A stretch of 64,000 nucleotides of DNA from Chitinophaga sp. S165 (GTDB lineage: Bacteria; Bacteroidota; Bacteroidia; Chitinophagales; Chitinophagaceae): positions 2,042,991 through 2,106,990 of the forward strand of contig NZ_QGTG01000001.1 in the NCBI RefSeq assembly GCF_003182155.1. Reading direction: 5' to 3'. The first letter of the stretch is position 1. Every line of letters begins with the position of its first letter. The notes under the pieces were generated by a model. The model worked only from the letters and a program-made list of their open reading frames with translations. It did not search any database and had not been told where the DNA came from. Position numbers and translations under genes: made by a program. Positions 7,654 through 16,422 of the stretch are shown here, one piece after another.

Positions 7654-10600
7654 ATGCAACTGATGTCTTTCTCCGAAAGCAATATGATCTGCTTTGCCCG
7701 GAGCAAAACAATTCCACGATTACCAGCAAAACTATTAAAGGCTATGAAATTAAAGCTGCTTTTTGTCATGATGATCTTATTGCAGATACCCGCATGGGCA
7801 AATGCACAAACGGTCAGCCTTACCCTGCGCAACGCGCCGTTGAGCAAAGTTTTTAATGAAATACGAAAACAGACGGGATATTCTTTCCTGTATACGGACG
7901 AACAATTGTCCCAGGGCCGTGATGTGACCATTGATGTAAAGAACGCTTCGCTGCAACACGCGCTGGATGCCTCTTTCAAAGACCAGCCACTCTCCTACAC
8001 CATTTCCGACAAGACGGTTGTTGTAAAGCGGAAACCGGCTCAGAACGTGCCGCCACAGGCATCCGCCGACAAGGAAGTGAAAGGCACCGTCACCAATGAA
8101 AAAGGCGAACTATTGCCTGGCGCCACCATCCAGGTGAAAGGCACTTCCAGGGGCGTGGTTACGAATGAACGTGGTGAGTTCAGCATCAGTGTAGCTGACG
8201 ACAATACCATTCTCGTTATATCCTCACTTGGTTATAATAAGCAGGAAATACCTGTGCGCGGCAGGCTTCAGTTGCCCGTTACACTAACAAGCTCCGCGTC
8301 CAGCATCAGCGAGATGGTGGTAGTGGGTTATGGTGAACAACGGAAATCAACGCTGACCACTTCGCTCACAACGATCTCTAACGCCGACTTCCAGGACCAG
8401 CCCGTGAACAGGCTCGACCAGGTACTGCAGGGAAGAGCAGCGGGCGTACAGGTGACCAACGCTGCAGGTTCTCCCGGCGGCGCTGTAAGGATACGCATCA
8501 GGGGCGCTAACTCTATCAATGGCGACAATGGCCCTTTGTATGTAGTAGATGGTTTTGTCGGTGCGGAATTCTTCTCTATCAACCCGGACGATATAGAATC
8601 TGTACAGGTACTGAAAGATGCTGCGGCTACCGCTATCTTCGGTAGCAGAGGTGCGAACGGCGTAATTATCGTCACAACAAAAAAAGGAAATAAAGGCGGA
8701 TTGAAAGTCAACTTTACCACACGCCTGTCATCAGCTACTGTCATCAAAAAAATGGACCTGCTTAATGCAGCTGATTTTGCTGAAACAGCTAATGCACATG
8801 CGCTTGCGGTAGGTACCACCCAACCTTTCACACCGCAACAGATCAGTGACTTCCGTGCAAAGGGAGGAACAGACTGGCAGGATGAGATCTTCAGGCGCGC
8901 TCCGGCACAGGAGTATCTGCTAAGTCTCTCCGGAGGAAGTGACAAAACCGGGTATTTAATATCCGGCAACTATCTTGACCAGGACGGTGTGATCAACAAT
9001 TCCTATTACAAGCGTTATACGTTACGTTCCAATATTAACTCAGCGCTGTCTTCCAGGGTTTCCGCCTTCCTGAATATCACCGGCTCGTATAGTACAGCGC
9101 AGAATGTAGATATCCCGGCTGATGGTCCCAGCAGTCCGCTGGCACAGGCCATTACCTGGTCGCCCACCGTACCTGTCAGGAAAGAAGACGGCAGCTTTAC
9201 TATTACAGATCCTGTAGGTTCCGTATTCTCTAACCCTGTTGCACTCACTGTCGACCGGCTGGCTGTAACAGACAGGATGCTTGCTAATGCGATAGGCGGT
9301 TTCAAATTCGAAGTACTGCGGGGACTTACTTTCAATATGCAGTATGGCGTCAACTACCTGGAATACGAGAACAAGACCTTTGCAGGCAAAGCGACGAACG
9401 CAGGCAGCGCTACCAGCAGCCTCCGTTCCAACAAAGAGATCAGGTTACAACAAACCAATACGCTGAATTATCGCAGAACATTCAACGACATACACAGCCT
9501 GGATATTACCGCCGTAACGGAATATCAGCAGGCTACCTACAATTACCTTGCTGCAGGTGCATCTAATCTTACCTATGAATCATTCCTGTGGAATAATCTT
9601 GCACTTGGTACACCTGGTAGTCCATCGTCCGGGTATACCAAGTCAGGATTGTTCTCCCTCGTAGGACGTGTGATCTATGGTTACAAAGACAAATATCTTT
9701 TCTCCGCAGCATTGAGAAGGGACGGTTCTTCCAAATTCCTGGGCAGTAACAAGTACAGCTATTTTCCTTCCGTTTCTGCCGGCTGGATCATTTCCAATGA
9801 GCCGTTCATGCAACAGGCAGGACCGATCAGTAACCTGAAGTTGCGCGGTAGCTGGGGATCAACAGGCAGTCAAAGTATCAGTGCCTACAGTACCTTTTCT
9901 TCTTATTCCAGGATGATCGCATCATTTACTAATTCCACTTTCCTGAACGGGATCGTATTGGGTAATATTGGTAATCCGGATCTGAAGTGGGAAACTACAG
10001 AGCAAAAGGATCTAGGCATTGACGTGGGTTTTCTGAATAACAGGATCAACTTCACTGCCGACTACTTTATAAAAGATACAAGGGACCTGTTACTGAACGA
10101 AAACCTGCCGATGTACCTGGGCGGCAATGCCATTACGAGGAATGTAGGCGCTGTACAGAACAAAGGATTTGAGTTTTCGATAGAAGGCAATGTGATCGAA
10201 AAGGGGCCTGTTACCTGGAATACAGCTTTCAATATTTCCTTTCTTAAAAACAGGATCCAGACCTTAGGTGCGGGCAAGAAACTGATCTTCGATCCGACAG
10301 ACAGAAAGATCGGTGGAGGCATGTCTCCTCAATCTGAATTTGTGATCATGCCGGGACAGCCACTGGGAGCCATCTGGGGACTTACCTACCTCGGAACCTG
10401 GAAACCCGGCGATACAAAGGCTGAAGAATTTGGCGCCGTACCAGGCGATGCGAGGTACCTGGACGCAGATAACAGCGGTACGATAGACGCGGGCGATTAT
10501 AGTGTGATCGGTACCGGTATTCCACGTATATCAACAGGTTGGAACAACACTGTCAGCTTCCGGGCATTTACACTTAACCTGCTGTGGCAGGGTCTTTTCG

Positions 10601-11016
10601 GATTTGACAAACTGAACTACAACAAAGCGGCAGCTATGTATTACGGTGGTGATGCAAGAGAAGCCACTTCCGTTGATATTAAAGACCGGTACATACCTGG
10701 TGTGAATGAAACATCCGATATCCCGGGATTCAGCAGTACCAACAGGAACTTCACGCAGAGTACCAGGTTCCTGGAGAAAGCAGATTTCCTCCGGTTGAAA
10801 AATGTCAGCCTGTCCTATGATATCAGGAAACAACAATTGAAAAATATTGTAGCAGTAAAATTATTCCTGAGTGCCACTAACCTGTTCACCATTACCAGTT
10901 ATAGCGGGTTAGACCCCGAGGCTAATTCATCCGCAGGGGATATCAGACAAGGTATAGATTTCGGCTCCTATCCTAATGCCAAGACCATTACAGGCGGTGT
11001 TACACTGAGCTTCTAA
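7654..11016 (+). CDS. SusC/RagA TonB-linked outer membrane protein with STN signalling domain
   Basis: 1120 residues. A basic N-terminal extension (residues 1-30, with RLPAKLLKAMKLK) precedes the signal sequence; this extended form is usual for FecR-linked SusC proteins, so the start at 7654 is kept over the ATG at 7744. Next come an STN domain (about 53-125), a carboxypeptidase-regulatory beta domain (about 142-225, KGTVTNEKGELLPGATIQVKG), the plug (about 226-335, with VVVGYGEQRKST and PLYVVDGF), and the barrel ending in GGVTLSF. It imports an oligosaccharide across the outer membrane with SusD. The STN domain marks it as the sensor of the upstream FecR/sigma pair. Substrate is inferred from the GH16 gene downstream. 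Confidence 0.96.
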   Translation: MQLMSFSESNMICFARSKTIPRLPAKLLKAMKLKLLFVMMILLQIPAWANAQTVSLTLRNAPLSKVFNEIRKQTGYSFLYTDEQLSQGRDVTIDVKNASLQHALDASFKDQPLSYTISDKTVVVKRKPAQNVPPQASADKEVKGTVTNEKGELLPGATIQVKGTSRGVVTNERGEFSISVADDNTILVISSLGYNKQEIPVRGRLQLPVTLTSSASSISEMVVVGYGEQRKSTLTTSLTTISNADFQDQPVNRLDQVLQGRAAGVQVTNAAGSPGGAVRIRIRGANSINGDNGPLYVVDGFVGAEFFSINPDDIESVQVLKDAAATAIFGSRGANGVIIVTTKKGNKGGLKVNFTTRLSSATVIKKMDLLNAADFAETANAHALAVGTTQPFTPQQISDFRAKGGTDWQDEIFRRAPAQEYLLSLSGGSDKTGYLISGNYLDQDGVINNSYYKRYTLRSNINSALSSRVSAFLNITGSYSTAQNVDIPADGPSSPLAQAITWSPTVPVRKEDGSFTITDPVGSVFSNPVALTVDRLAVTDRMLANAIGGFKFEVLRGLTFNMQYGVNYLEYENKTFAGKATNAGSATSSLRSNKEIRLQQTNTLNYRRTFNDIHSLDITAVTEYQQATYNYLAAGASNLTYESFLWNNLALGTPGSPSSGYTKSGLFSLVGRVIYGYKDKYLFSAALRRDGSSKFLGSNKYSYFPSVSAGWIISNEPFMQQAGPISNLKLRGSWGSTGSQSISAYSTFSSYSRMIASFTNSTFLNGIVLGNIGNPDLKWETTEQKDLGIDVGFLNNRINFTADYFIKDTRDLLLNENLPMYLGGNAITRNVGAVQNKGFEFSIEGNVIEKGPVTWNTAFNISFLKNRIQTLGAGKKLIFDPTDRKIGGGMSPQSEFVIMPGQPLGAIWGLTYLGTWKPGDTKAEEFGAVPGDARYLDADNSGTIDAGDYSVIGTGIPRISTGWNNTVSFRAFTLNLLWQGLFGFDKLNYNKAAAMYYGGDAREATSVDIKDRYIPGVNETSDIPGFSSTNRNFTQSTRFLEKADFLRLKNVSLSYDIRKQQLKNIVAVKLFLSATNLFTITSYSGLDPEANSSAGDIRQGIDFGSYPNAKTITGGVTLSF

Positions 11017-11027
11017 CACATTATTTT

Positions 11028-12491
11028 ATGAAAAGAACATTCCACATGAAAAAGATATACATGATCGTTTGCCTGTTGCTGGCAGCAGGATGCAGTAAAC
11101 AGCTGACGGAAGACCCCAGGGGACTGGTAGGCGGTTCTCAGGCTTTGAGCAGCGTAGCGGGGCTGGAATCGGCGCTTACGGGCGCATATGGCAGCCTGAT
11201 GGTACCCTGGAACAGTGGCTTCACTACTGTTTCACAGATCGCGATGACAATGGGCGCTGATGATCTTACCACGCATTCAGGTTCTAACAAAGAAGAGTTC
11301 AGGGAGTTTGACCGCTTCAACGTATCATCGCTCAACAGCAGGATGAATCCCATCTGGCTGGGATGTTACAAAACCATACAATCTACCACCAATATTATCA
11401 ATAACTATGAGCAGGTACAGGATGGTACCACTGCAACAGTGAATGCAATTGTAGGTGAAGCCAGTTTTCTCCGTGCATTGTGTTATTACTGGCTGACTAG
11501 GTTATGGGGAGAAGTACCTGTCATTCCTTCTGAAAACTATACACCAGACCTGCTGACATTAGGTAAAAGTGCGCCAGCCGAAGTTTATAAACTTATTGAG
11601 GAAGATCTGAAGCGTGCAGAGGAAATGGTGCCTGATAAGAAACGTGATCCGGGAAGACCTGGCAAAGGTGCTGTAAAGGCATTACTGGCAGATGTATACC
11701 TGACAGAAGCAGGCTGGCCGCTGAAAGATCAGTCAAAATATGCATTGGCTGCAGCAAAGGCGAAAGAAGTGATTGATAATAAAACCACCTACAATTTTGA
11801 GCTGTACCAGGACGATTATCTGAAGATATTCGCAGGTGGTACTACAGAAGATGTTTTTACTTTATTCACCCGCGGACAATGGTCTACGTACAACTCTTTT
11901 TATGGCCTGTCTACCATGCCGGAAAACGAAGGGGGCTGGAGTGATTTCTTTCCTGAGTTGAAGTTCTTCCGTAACTATCCAGCCGGCAAACGCAAGGATG
12001 CAACGTTCTCTACACAGTTTGTAGTAAAGGGCGATACTATATCCTGGCAGGAAACTACAACCGGGCATCCGTACTATAAAAAATTCACGATACAATCGGG
12101 CGCTAAAGATGTGTACATGTCCAACAACCCGGTGATCATGATCCGTTATGCCCATGTATTACTGATATATGCGGAGGCGCAGGCACGGGCAACGGGCACT
12201 CCTGATGCACAGGCATATGCAGCAGTAAACGCAGTAAGGCTGAGAGCAGGACTGGACGTATTGCCGGAAGGTTTATCAGGTAATGATTTTGCGGCAGCAG
12301 TTGTGCAGGAACGTGCATGGGAATTTGCAGGCGAATGGAACCGCTGGTTTGACCTGGTAAGGCTGGAGCAGGTAGAGGCGGCAAACCAGGACAAAGATCA
12401 GGGAGATCTGAAACCAACAACTGCGATCACTAAAAAACAATACTGGATGCCTATACCAGGCGCTGATGCAATAGTCAATCCGAACTTATAG
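11028..12491 (+). CDS. SusD/RagB nutrient-binding outer membrane lipoprotein
   Basis: 487 residues. A lipoprotein signal (VCLLLAAGCSKQ, lipobox LAAGC) anchors it at the surface. The start may be 11028 or the internal ATG at 11046, only six codons later. The body shows SusD features: the N-terminal SusD-like segment with GEASFLRALCYYWLTRLWGEVP, the KAYLAD-type TPR helices (GAVKALLADVYLTEAGWP), and the C-terminal RagB region (VVQERAWEFAGEWNRWFDLVRL) ending in MPIPGADAIVNPNL. It is the lid of the SusC transporter and lies 11 bases after it, so the two are certainly co-expressed. Confidence 0.96.
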   Translation: MKRTFHMKKIYMIVCLLLAAGCSKQLTEDPRGLVGGSQALSSVAGLESALTGAYGSLMVPWNSGFTTVSQIAMTMGADDLTTHSGSNKEEFREFDRFNVSSLNSRMNPIWLGCYKTIQSTTNIINNYEQVQDGTTATVNAIVGEASFLRALCYYWLTRLWGEVPVIPSENYTPDLLTLGKSAPAEVYKLIEEDLKRAEEMVPDKKRDPGRPGKGAVKALLADVYLTEAGWPLKDQSKYALAAAKAKEVIDNKTTYNFELYQDDYLKIFAGGTTEDVFTLFTRGQWSTYNSFYGLSTMPENEGGWSDFFPELKFFRNYPAGKRKDATFSTQFVVKGDTISWQETTTGHPYYKKFTIQSGAKDVYMSNNPVIMIRYAHVLLIYAEAQARATGTPDAQAYAAVNAVRLRAGLDVLPEGLSGNDFAAAVVQERAWEFAGEWNRWFDLVRLEQVEAANQDKDQGDLKPTTAITKKQYWMPIPGADAIVNPNL

Positions 12492-12521
12492 AGTATTTAA
12501 CCCACGTTTAAAATTTCCGTT

Positions 12522-15038
12522 ATGAAAAACATCTCAACACTTCTCGTGTTGCTGTGCTTATTGCTATGCAATAAACTCAGCGCACAATTTATGCTCCTTG
12601 ACGACATGGAGGGCAATGGCCCCTGCTCGGGGAGATGGGCTTATTATGCCGGCAATACTACCACCGGAAAGGTGTTGTTCGGCGTTCCTAATCCCGCGCC
12701 GTCAGCAGTTAATCCGAGTCCGCTGGTGGCCAAGTTCATCAAGGATACCAGCTGTTTTGAATACATGACAGCTGGTTGCACACTGACCGATTCTTTCGAT
12801 CTGAGCACGAACAGCGTATTTAAGATGCTTGTGTATGCCAGCACAAAAGATGAGATCATGTTTAAACTGCAGCCGGGAAACAACTACGGCAAGGCGGTAT
12901 ATTTCACGTACAAAGTTACCCAGATCAATCGCTGGGAAGAAGCTACCTTCAACTTCCAGAGCGTAAAGAACAGGACTGACCTGAACCGGGTAGAAGTCCA
13001 TTTCATTGATGGCAAAAAAGCCAATGGCATTCTGTATTTCGACCTGGTGCAGGCGCCTAATCCGACGAACATTACCATTTCAGGACCTAACATTCCTATG
13101 GGACAGGAGGATGGAAAAGTGATCACCGCCAGGGTGAATGGCACCACGTTCAAACCCGCACTGACACTTAGCAACTGGACATCTTCCAATTTACCTGCCG
13201 GCGTTTCTATCGGCAGTGTGCAACGTTTAAATGACACCACCGCCACTGTTACGCTGAGTGGCAATTCTGCTGATAATTATTCCACTACCAGCTTAAAACT
13301 ACTTGTATCAGGACAGGAACTGACCACTGCCAATGCTGCTTCTTATCCGGCGAAAGGCACTGTTACTTTTGACGGCAATCCAAACTGGACGATGGTGTAT
13401 GGAGATGAATTCAATACAGATGGCAAACCTGATCCTGCGAAATGGACGGTAGAAGCACGTCCTAAAGGATGGATCAACGGAGAGCAACAGGTCTATACAG
13501 ATACAACACGTAATAACGCAAGGGTACGTGACGGAGAACTGATCATCACCGGTAAAAGAGATTTCCCTACAGGTGACAGCACTGCGCCATGGTCTTCCGC
13601 ACGTGTGATCTCACAGAACAAAATGGACTTCAAATACGGCAAGGTAGAAGTAAGGGCTAAACTTCCACGGGCGCGTGGTTCCTGGCCTGCTATATGGCTG
13701 ATGCCTACAACGAGCACCTATGGTGCATGGCCGAAAAGTGGTGAGATAGATATCATGGAACATGTAGGGAATAACTTCGGTACTGTCCTCTCGACCGTGC
13801 ATACAGAGAATAACAACTGGACCAATGGCGGACATCTTTCAGCATCGAAAAAAATAATGGATGCCGATACCGTATTCCATGTGTATTCACTGGAATGGTC
13901 GCCGGACTCATTGCGTTTCACCTATGACAGCGTGAAGTGTTATACGTATGTAAATCCGCATACAGACTGGAAGGACTGGCCGTTCGACCAGAAGTTCCAT
14001 GTGATATTGAACGTCGCTATTGGCGGAGGGATGGGCGGTAGTATAACACCGGCAGACTGGCCGGACAGCATGACGGTAGATTATGTGCGTATTTATCAGA
14101 AGGGACTTGGTACACCGAAACTTGATACGATTATAGTGACGCCGGCAGATATCAAATTCATCGGCGGTAAGCAACAGCAATATACAGCGAAGGCACTGGA
14201 CCAAAATGGGCAAGCCATGGCTATTACACCGGTGTGGAGCATCACAGGTAATGGCAACAGCATTACCAGCGGGGGATTAGCTACGCTGGATACATCGGGC
14301 GTGATCACGGCTACCGCAACGGTGAATGGCATTACGAAATCGGCCAGCACCTATGCGAATCTGCGTGCTGCTAATTATAAACCGATACCGGCAAAGATAC
14401 AGGCAGAACAATTCGACAATTCTAATTCCTGCTGTACAGAGCCGACATCAGATACCGGCGGTGGTGCTAACGTCAGTTATATTGGCAGCGGTACCTGGTT
14501 TGAATATGATATTGCAGTACCACCAGGCAATACAGATTACAGGATACAATTCAGGGTGGCAGTCAGCACCGCTACCAGTCTGAAGATACAATTGGATAGT
14601 GTAACCCTGCAAACGGTTAATCTTCCGGTATCGGGAGGATGGCAGAACTGGGCTACTGTAACGTCTGCACCTATTACGTTAAGCCCCGGCAATCAGACCA
14701 TCCGGATCTATTCTAATAAAGACGGCTGGAACTTCAACTGGCTGAGCTTTGTACAGGACAGTTCATCAGCACGTACTGCAGCGTATGCAGTGCCTGTTGT
14801 TACCAAAGAAGAAAGACTGCTGATCTATCCTAATCCAACATCCGGACAGGTAACAATAGATCTGAAAGGCAAGCAATACAAGGTTGTTACATTGCTGGAC
14901 ATACAGGGAAATGTGATCAGGCAATGGGGCGTGAGAGCGGGCGAGAAACAGCTCTCAAAAGATCTTGGGTTCCTTCCTGCAGGCACTTACTTCCTCCGGT
15001 TTGACAGGCAGCAAACGTTTAAGTTCATGAAACTCTGA
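12522..15038 (+). CDS. Multidomain GH16 beta-glucanase with CBM6-like domain and T9SS sorting tail
   Basis: 838 residues, exported (signal peptide ends near LSAQ). In order: an N-terminal beta domain (about 25-175), an Ig-like linker (to 285), the GH16 catalytic domain (about 285-530), a BIG2-type Ig domain (about 535-620), a CBM6-like domain (about 625-750, AEQFDNSN ... YIGSGTWFEYDI), and a C-terminal type IX secretion sorting domain (LLIYPNPTSGQVTIDL ... FLRF). The catalytic motif is GEIDIMEHVG; E408 is the predicted nucleophile and E413 the acid/base, with D410 between. GH16 enzymes with this motif typically cut beta-1,3 or mixed-linkage glucans. It is the last gene of the SusCD operon, 30 bases after SusD, so the locus probably handles laminarin-like glucan. 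Confidence 0.93.
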   Translation: MKNISTLLVLLCLLLCNKLSAQFMLLDDMEGNGPCSGRWAYYAGNTTTGKVLFGVPNPAPSAVNPSPLVAKFIKDTSCFEYMTAGCTLTDSFDLSTNSVFKMLVYASTKDEIMFKLQPGNNYGKAVYFTYKVTQINRWEEATFNFQSVKNRTDLNRVEVHFIDGKKANGILYFDLVQAPNPTNITISGPNIPMGQEDGKVITARVNGTTFKPALTLSNWTSSNLPAGVSIGSVQRLNDTTATVTLSGNSADNYSTTSLKLLVSGQELTTANAASYPAKGTVTFDGNPNWTMVYGDEFNTDGKPDPAKWTVEARPKGWINGEQQVYTDTTRNNARVRDGELIITGKRDFPTGDSTAPWSSARVISQNKMDFKYGKVEVRAKLPRARGSWPAIWLMPTTSTYGAWPKSGEIDIMEHVGNNFGTVLSTVHTENNNWTNGGHLSASKKIMDADTVFHVYSLEWSPDSLRFTYDSVKCYTYVNPHTDWKDWPFDQKFHVILNVAIGGGMGGSITPADWPDSMTVDYVRIYQKGLGTPKLDTIIVTPADIKFIGGKQQQYTAKALDQNGQAMAITPVWSITGNGNSITSGGLATLDTSGVITATATVNGITKSASTYANLRAANYKPIPAKIQAEQFDNSNSCCTEPTSDTGGGANVSYIGSGTWFEYDIAVPPGNTDYRIQFRVAVSTATSLKIQLDSVTLQTVNLPVSGGWQNWATVTSAPITLSPGNQTIRIYSNKDGWNFNWLSFVQDSSSARTAAYAVPVVTKEERLLIYPNPTSGQVTIDLKGKQYKVVTLLDIQGNVIRQWGVRAGEKQLSKDLGFLPAGTYFLRFDRQQTFKFMKL

Positions 15039-15058
15039 TCCGTTGTTATTTATAAAAC

Positions 15059-15091
15059 GAAAGAGGGACCGTGTTATGCGGCCCCTCTTTC
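15059..15091. terminator. Bidirectional terminator between convergent genes
   Basis: Stem GAAAGAGGG (15059-15067) with CCCTCTTTC (15083-15091) lies between the stops of the GH16 gene and the convergent sugar dehydrogenase gene. Confidence 0.75.
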
Positions 15092-15109
15092 ATTAATATA
15101 GATGTCTTA

Positions 15110-16363
15110 TTATTTCTTGTGAATGCTATATAATCTGCCATTATCAGTAACAGCATATAAGTTACCATCCAATCCTTCTACAACATCACGGAAACGCTGT
15201 TCTTCTTTTGCCAGCAACATTTCCTCTCCTACTACTTTATTATTTTCGATCACCAGTCTGGCGATGTGAATGCTGCTCAGTCCACAGATAAAGAGGTTGT
15301 TCTTCCATTCAGGAATGTTCTTACCAGAGTAGAAGGTCATACCACTTGGAGACAGTACCGGATCCCAGTAATAGACAGGTTGTTCCAGTCCTTCTTTCTG
15401 CTGGATACCTTCTCCTACTTTATCGCCTTTGTATTCTATACCATATGTAATGGTAGGCCATCCATAGTTTTTACCAGCTACGATGTGGTTCAGTTCATCT
15501 CCTCCTCTCGGGCCGAATTCAGCTTCCCAGAGATCGCCAGTTTCAGGATGGAAAGCAAGGCCCTGTACGTTACGGTGACCATAGCTATAGATCTCAGGAC
15601 GTGCATCCTTCTGACCTTCAAATGGATTACCAGCAGCAGGTTTACCATCTTTAGTGATACGCAACACTTTACCCAGCGCTGAATTCAGGTGCTGTGCCTG
15701 TGGCCTTGTTTCGAGGTCAGAACGCTCGCCGGTGCTGATCACCAGGTTACCATCCTTATCGAACAGGATCCTTCCACCGTAATGCAGTGTCCCTTTATAT
15801 GCAGGAGTAGCGCGGTAAATAACGGTTGCGCCTTCTATGCTTTTTTCGTCAGCAGACAGTTTTCCTTTACCTACAGCTGTTAAGTTACCTTCAGGCAGTG
15901 GCTCAGAGAAAACCCAGTACACGATCCTGTTAGTGGCGAAATCGGGGTCTACCCTTACACCCAGCAAACCACCTTGTCCGGCGTCGTTCACTTTAGGCAG
16001 ACCAGTGATAGGTGCGCTTAGTTGTCCGGCAGTAGTGGCGATACGCATAACGCCTTTCTTTTCTGTGATGAGCAGCCTTCCGTCCGGCAGGTTAGTGATC
16101 CCCCAGGGGGCATCCAGTTTATCGGTTAATACGGTACCCTCATAAGGAGTTTTGGTTTTCACACCGGCAATACGTGTTTGACCTGCGAAAGCCGGTTTAT
16201 AGTCAGAATTTGCGGCTTTAGTTTCCACAGGACCAAGTGCGCTGTCGGTGGCAGTGGTATCTGTTCCGTTATTCCTGGGCTGGCCGGATGGCGAGCCACA
16301 AGCTGCGAGGGCCAATGTCGCCCCGGCGAGAATAGCCTGAATGTATGTTTTCATGCTGTTCAA
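15110..16363 (-). CDS. PQQ-dependent aldose sugar dehydrogenase (glucose/sorbosone dehydrogenase family)
   Basis: 417 residues. A lipoprotein-type signal (ALAACGSPSG) is followed by a low-complexity Thr/Asn linker. The catalytic beta-propeller begins about residue 75 and shows family motifs: LDAPWGITNLPDGRLLITEK, GGLLGVRVDPDF, GGRILFDKDGNLVISTGERSD and YGHRNVQGLAFHPETGDLWEAEFGPRGGDE. These match the soluble glucose/sorbosone dehydrogenase (YliI-like) fold that oxidises sugars with PQQ in the periplasm. The gene is convergent with the glucanase and shares its terminator, so it is not in the PUL operon, though glucose released there could be a substrate. No PQQ biosynthesis genes are seen in the window. 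Confidence 0.9.
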   Translation of the reverse strand: MNSMKTYIQAILAGATLALAACGSPSGQPRNNGTDTTATDSALGPVETKAANSDYKPAFAGQTRIAGVKTKTPYEGTVLTDKLDAPWGITNLPDGRLLITEKKGVMRIATTAGQLSAPITGLPKVNDAGQGGLLGVRVDPDFATNRIVYWVFSEPLPEGNLTAVGKGKLSADEKSIEGATVIYRATPAYKGTLHYGGRILFDKDGNLVISTGERSDLETRPQAQHLNSALGKVLRITKDGKPAAGNPFEGQKDARPEIYSYGHRNVQGLAFHPETGDLWEAEFGPRGGDELNHIVAGKNYGWPTITYGIEYKGDKVGEGIQQKEGLEQPVYYWDPVLSPSGMTFYSGKNIPEWKNNLFICGLSSIHIARLVIENNKVVGEEMLLAKEEQRFRDVVEGLDGNLYAVTDNGRLYSIHKK

Positions 16364-16422
16364 TATAATTCAAAAATTTGATTTACACCAGTAGTGATAT
16401 GTCGGACGGTCGTTAGCAGGGA

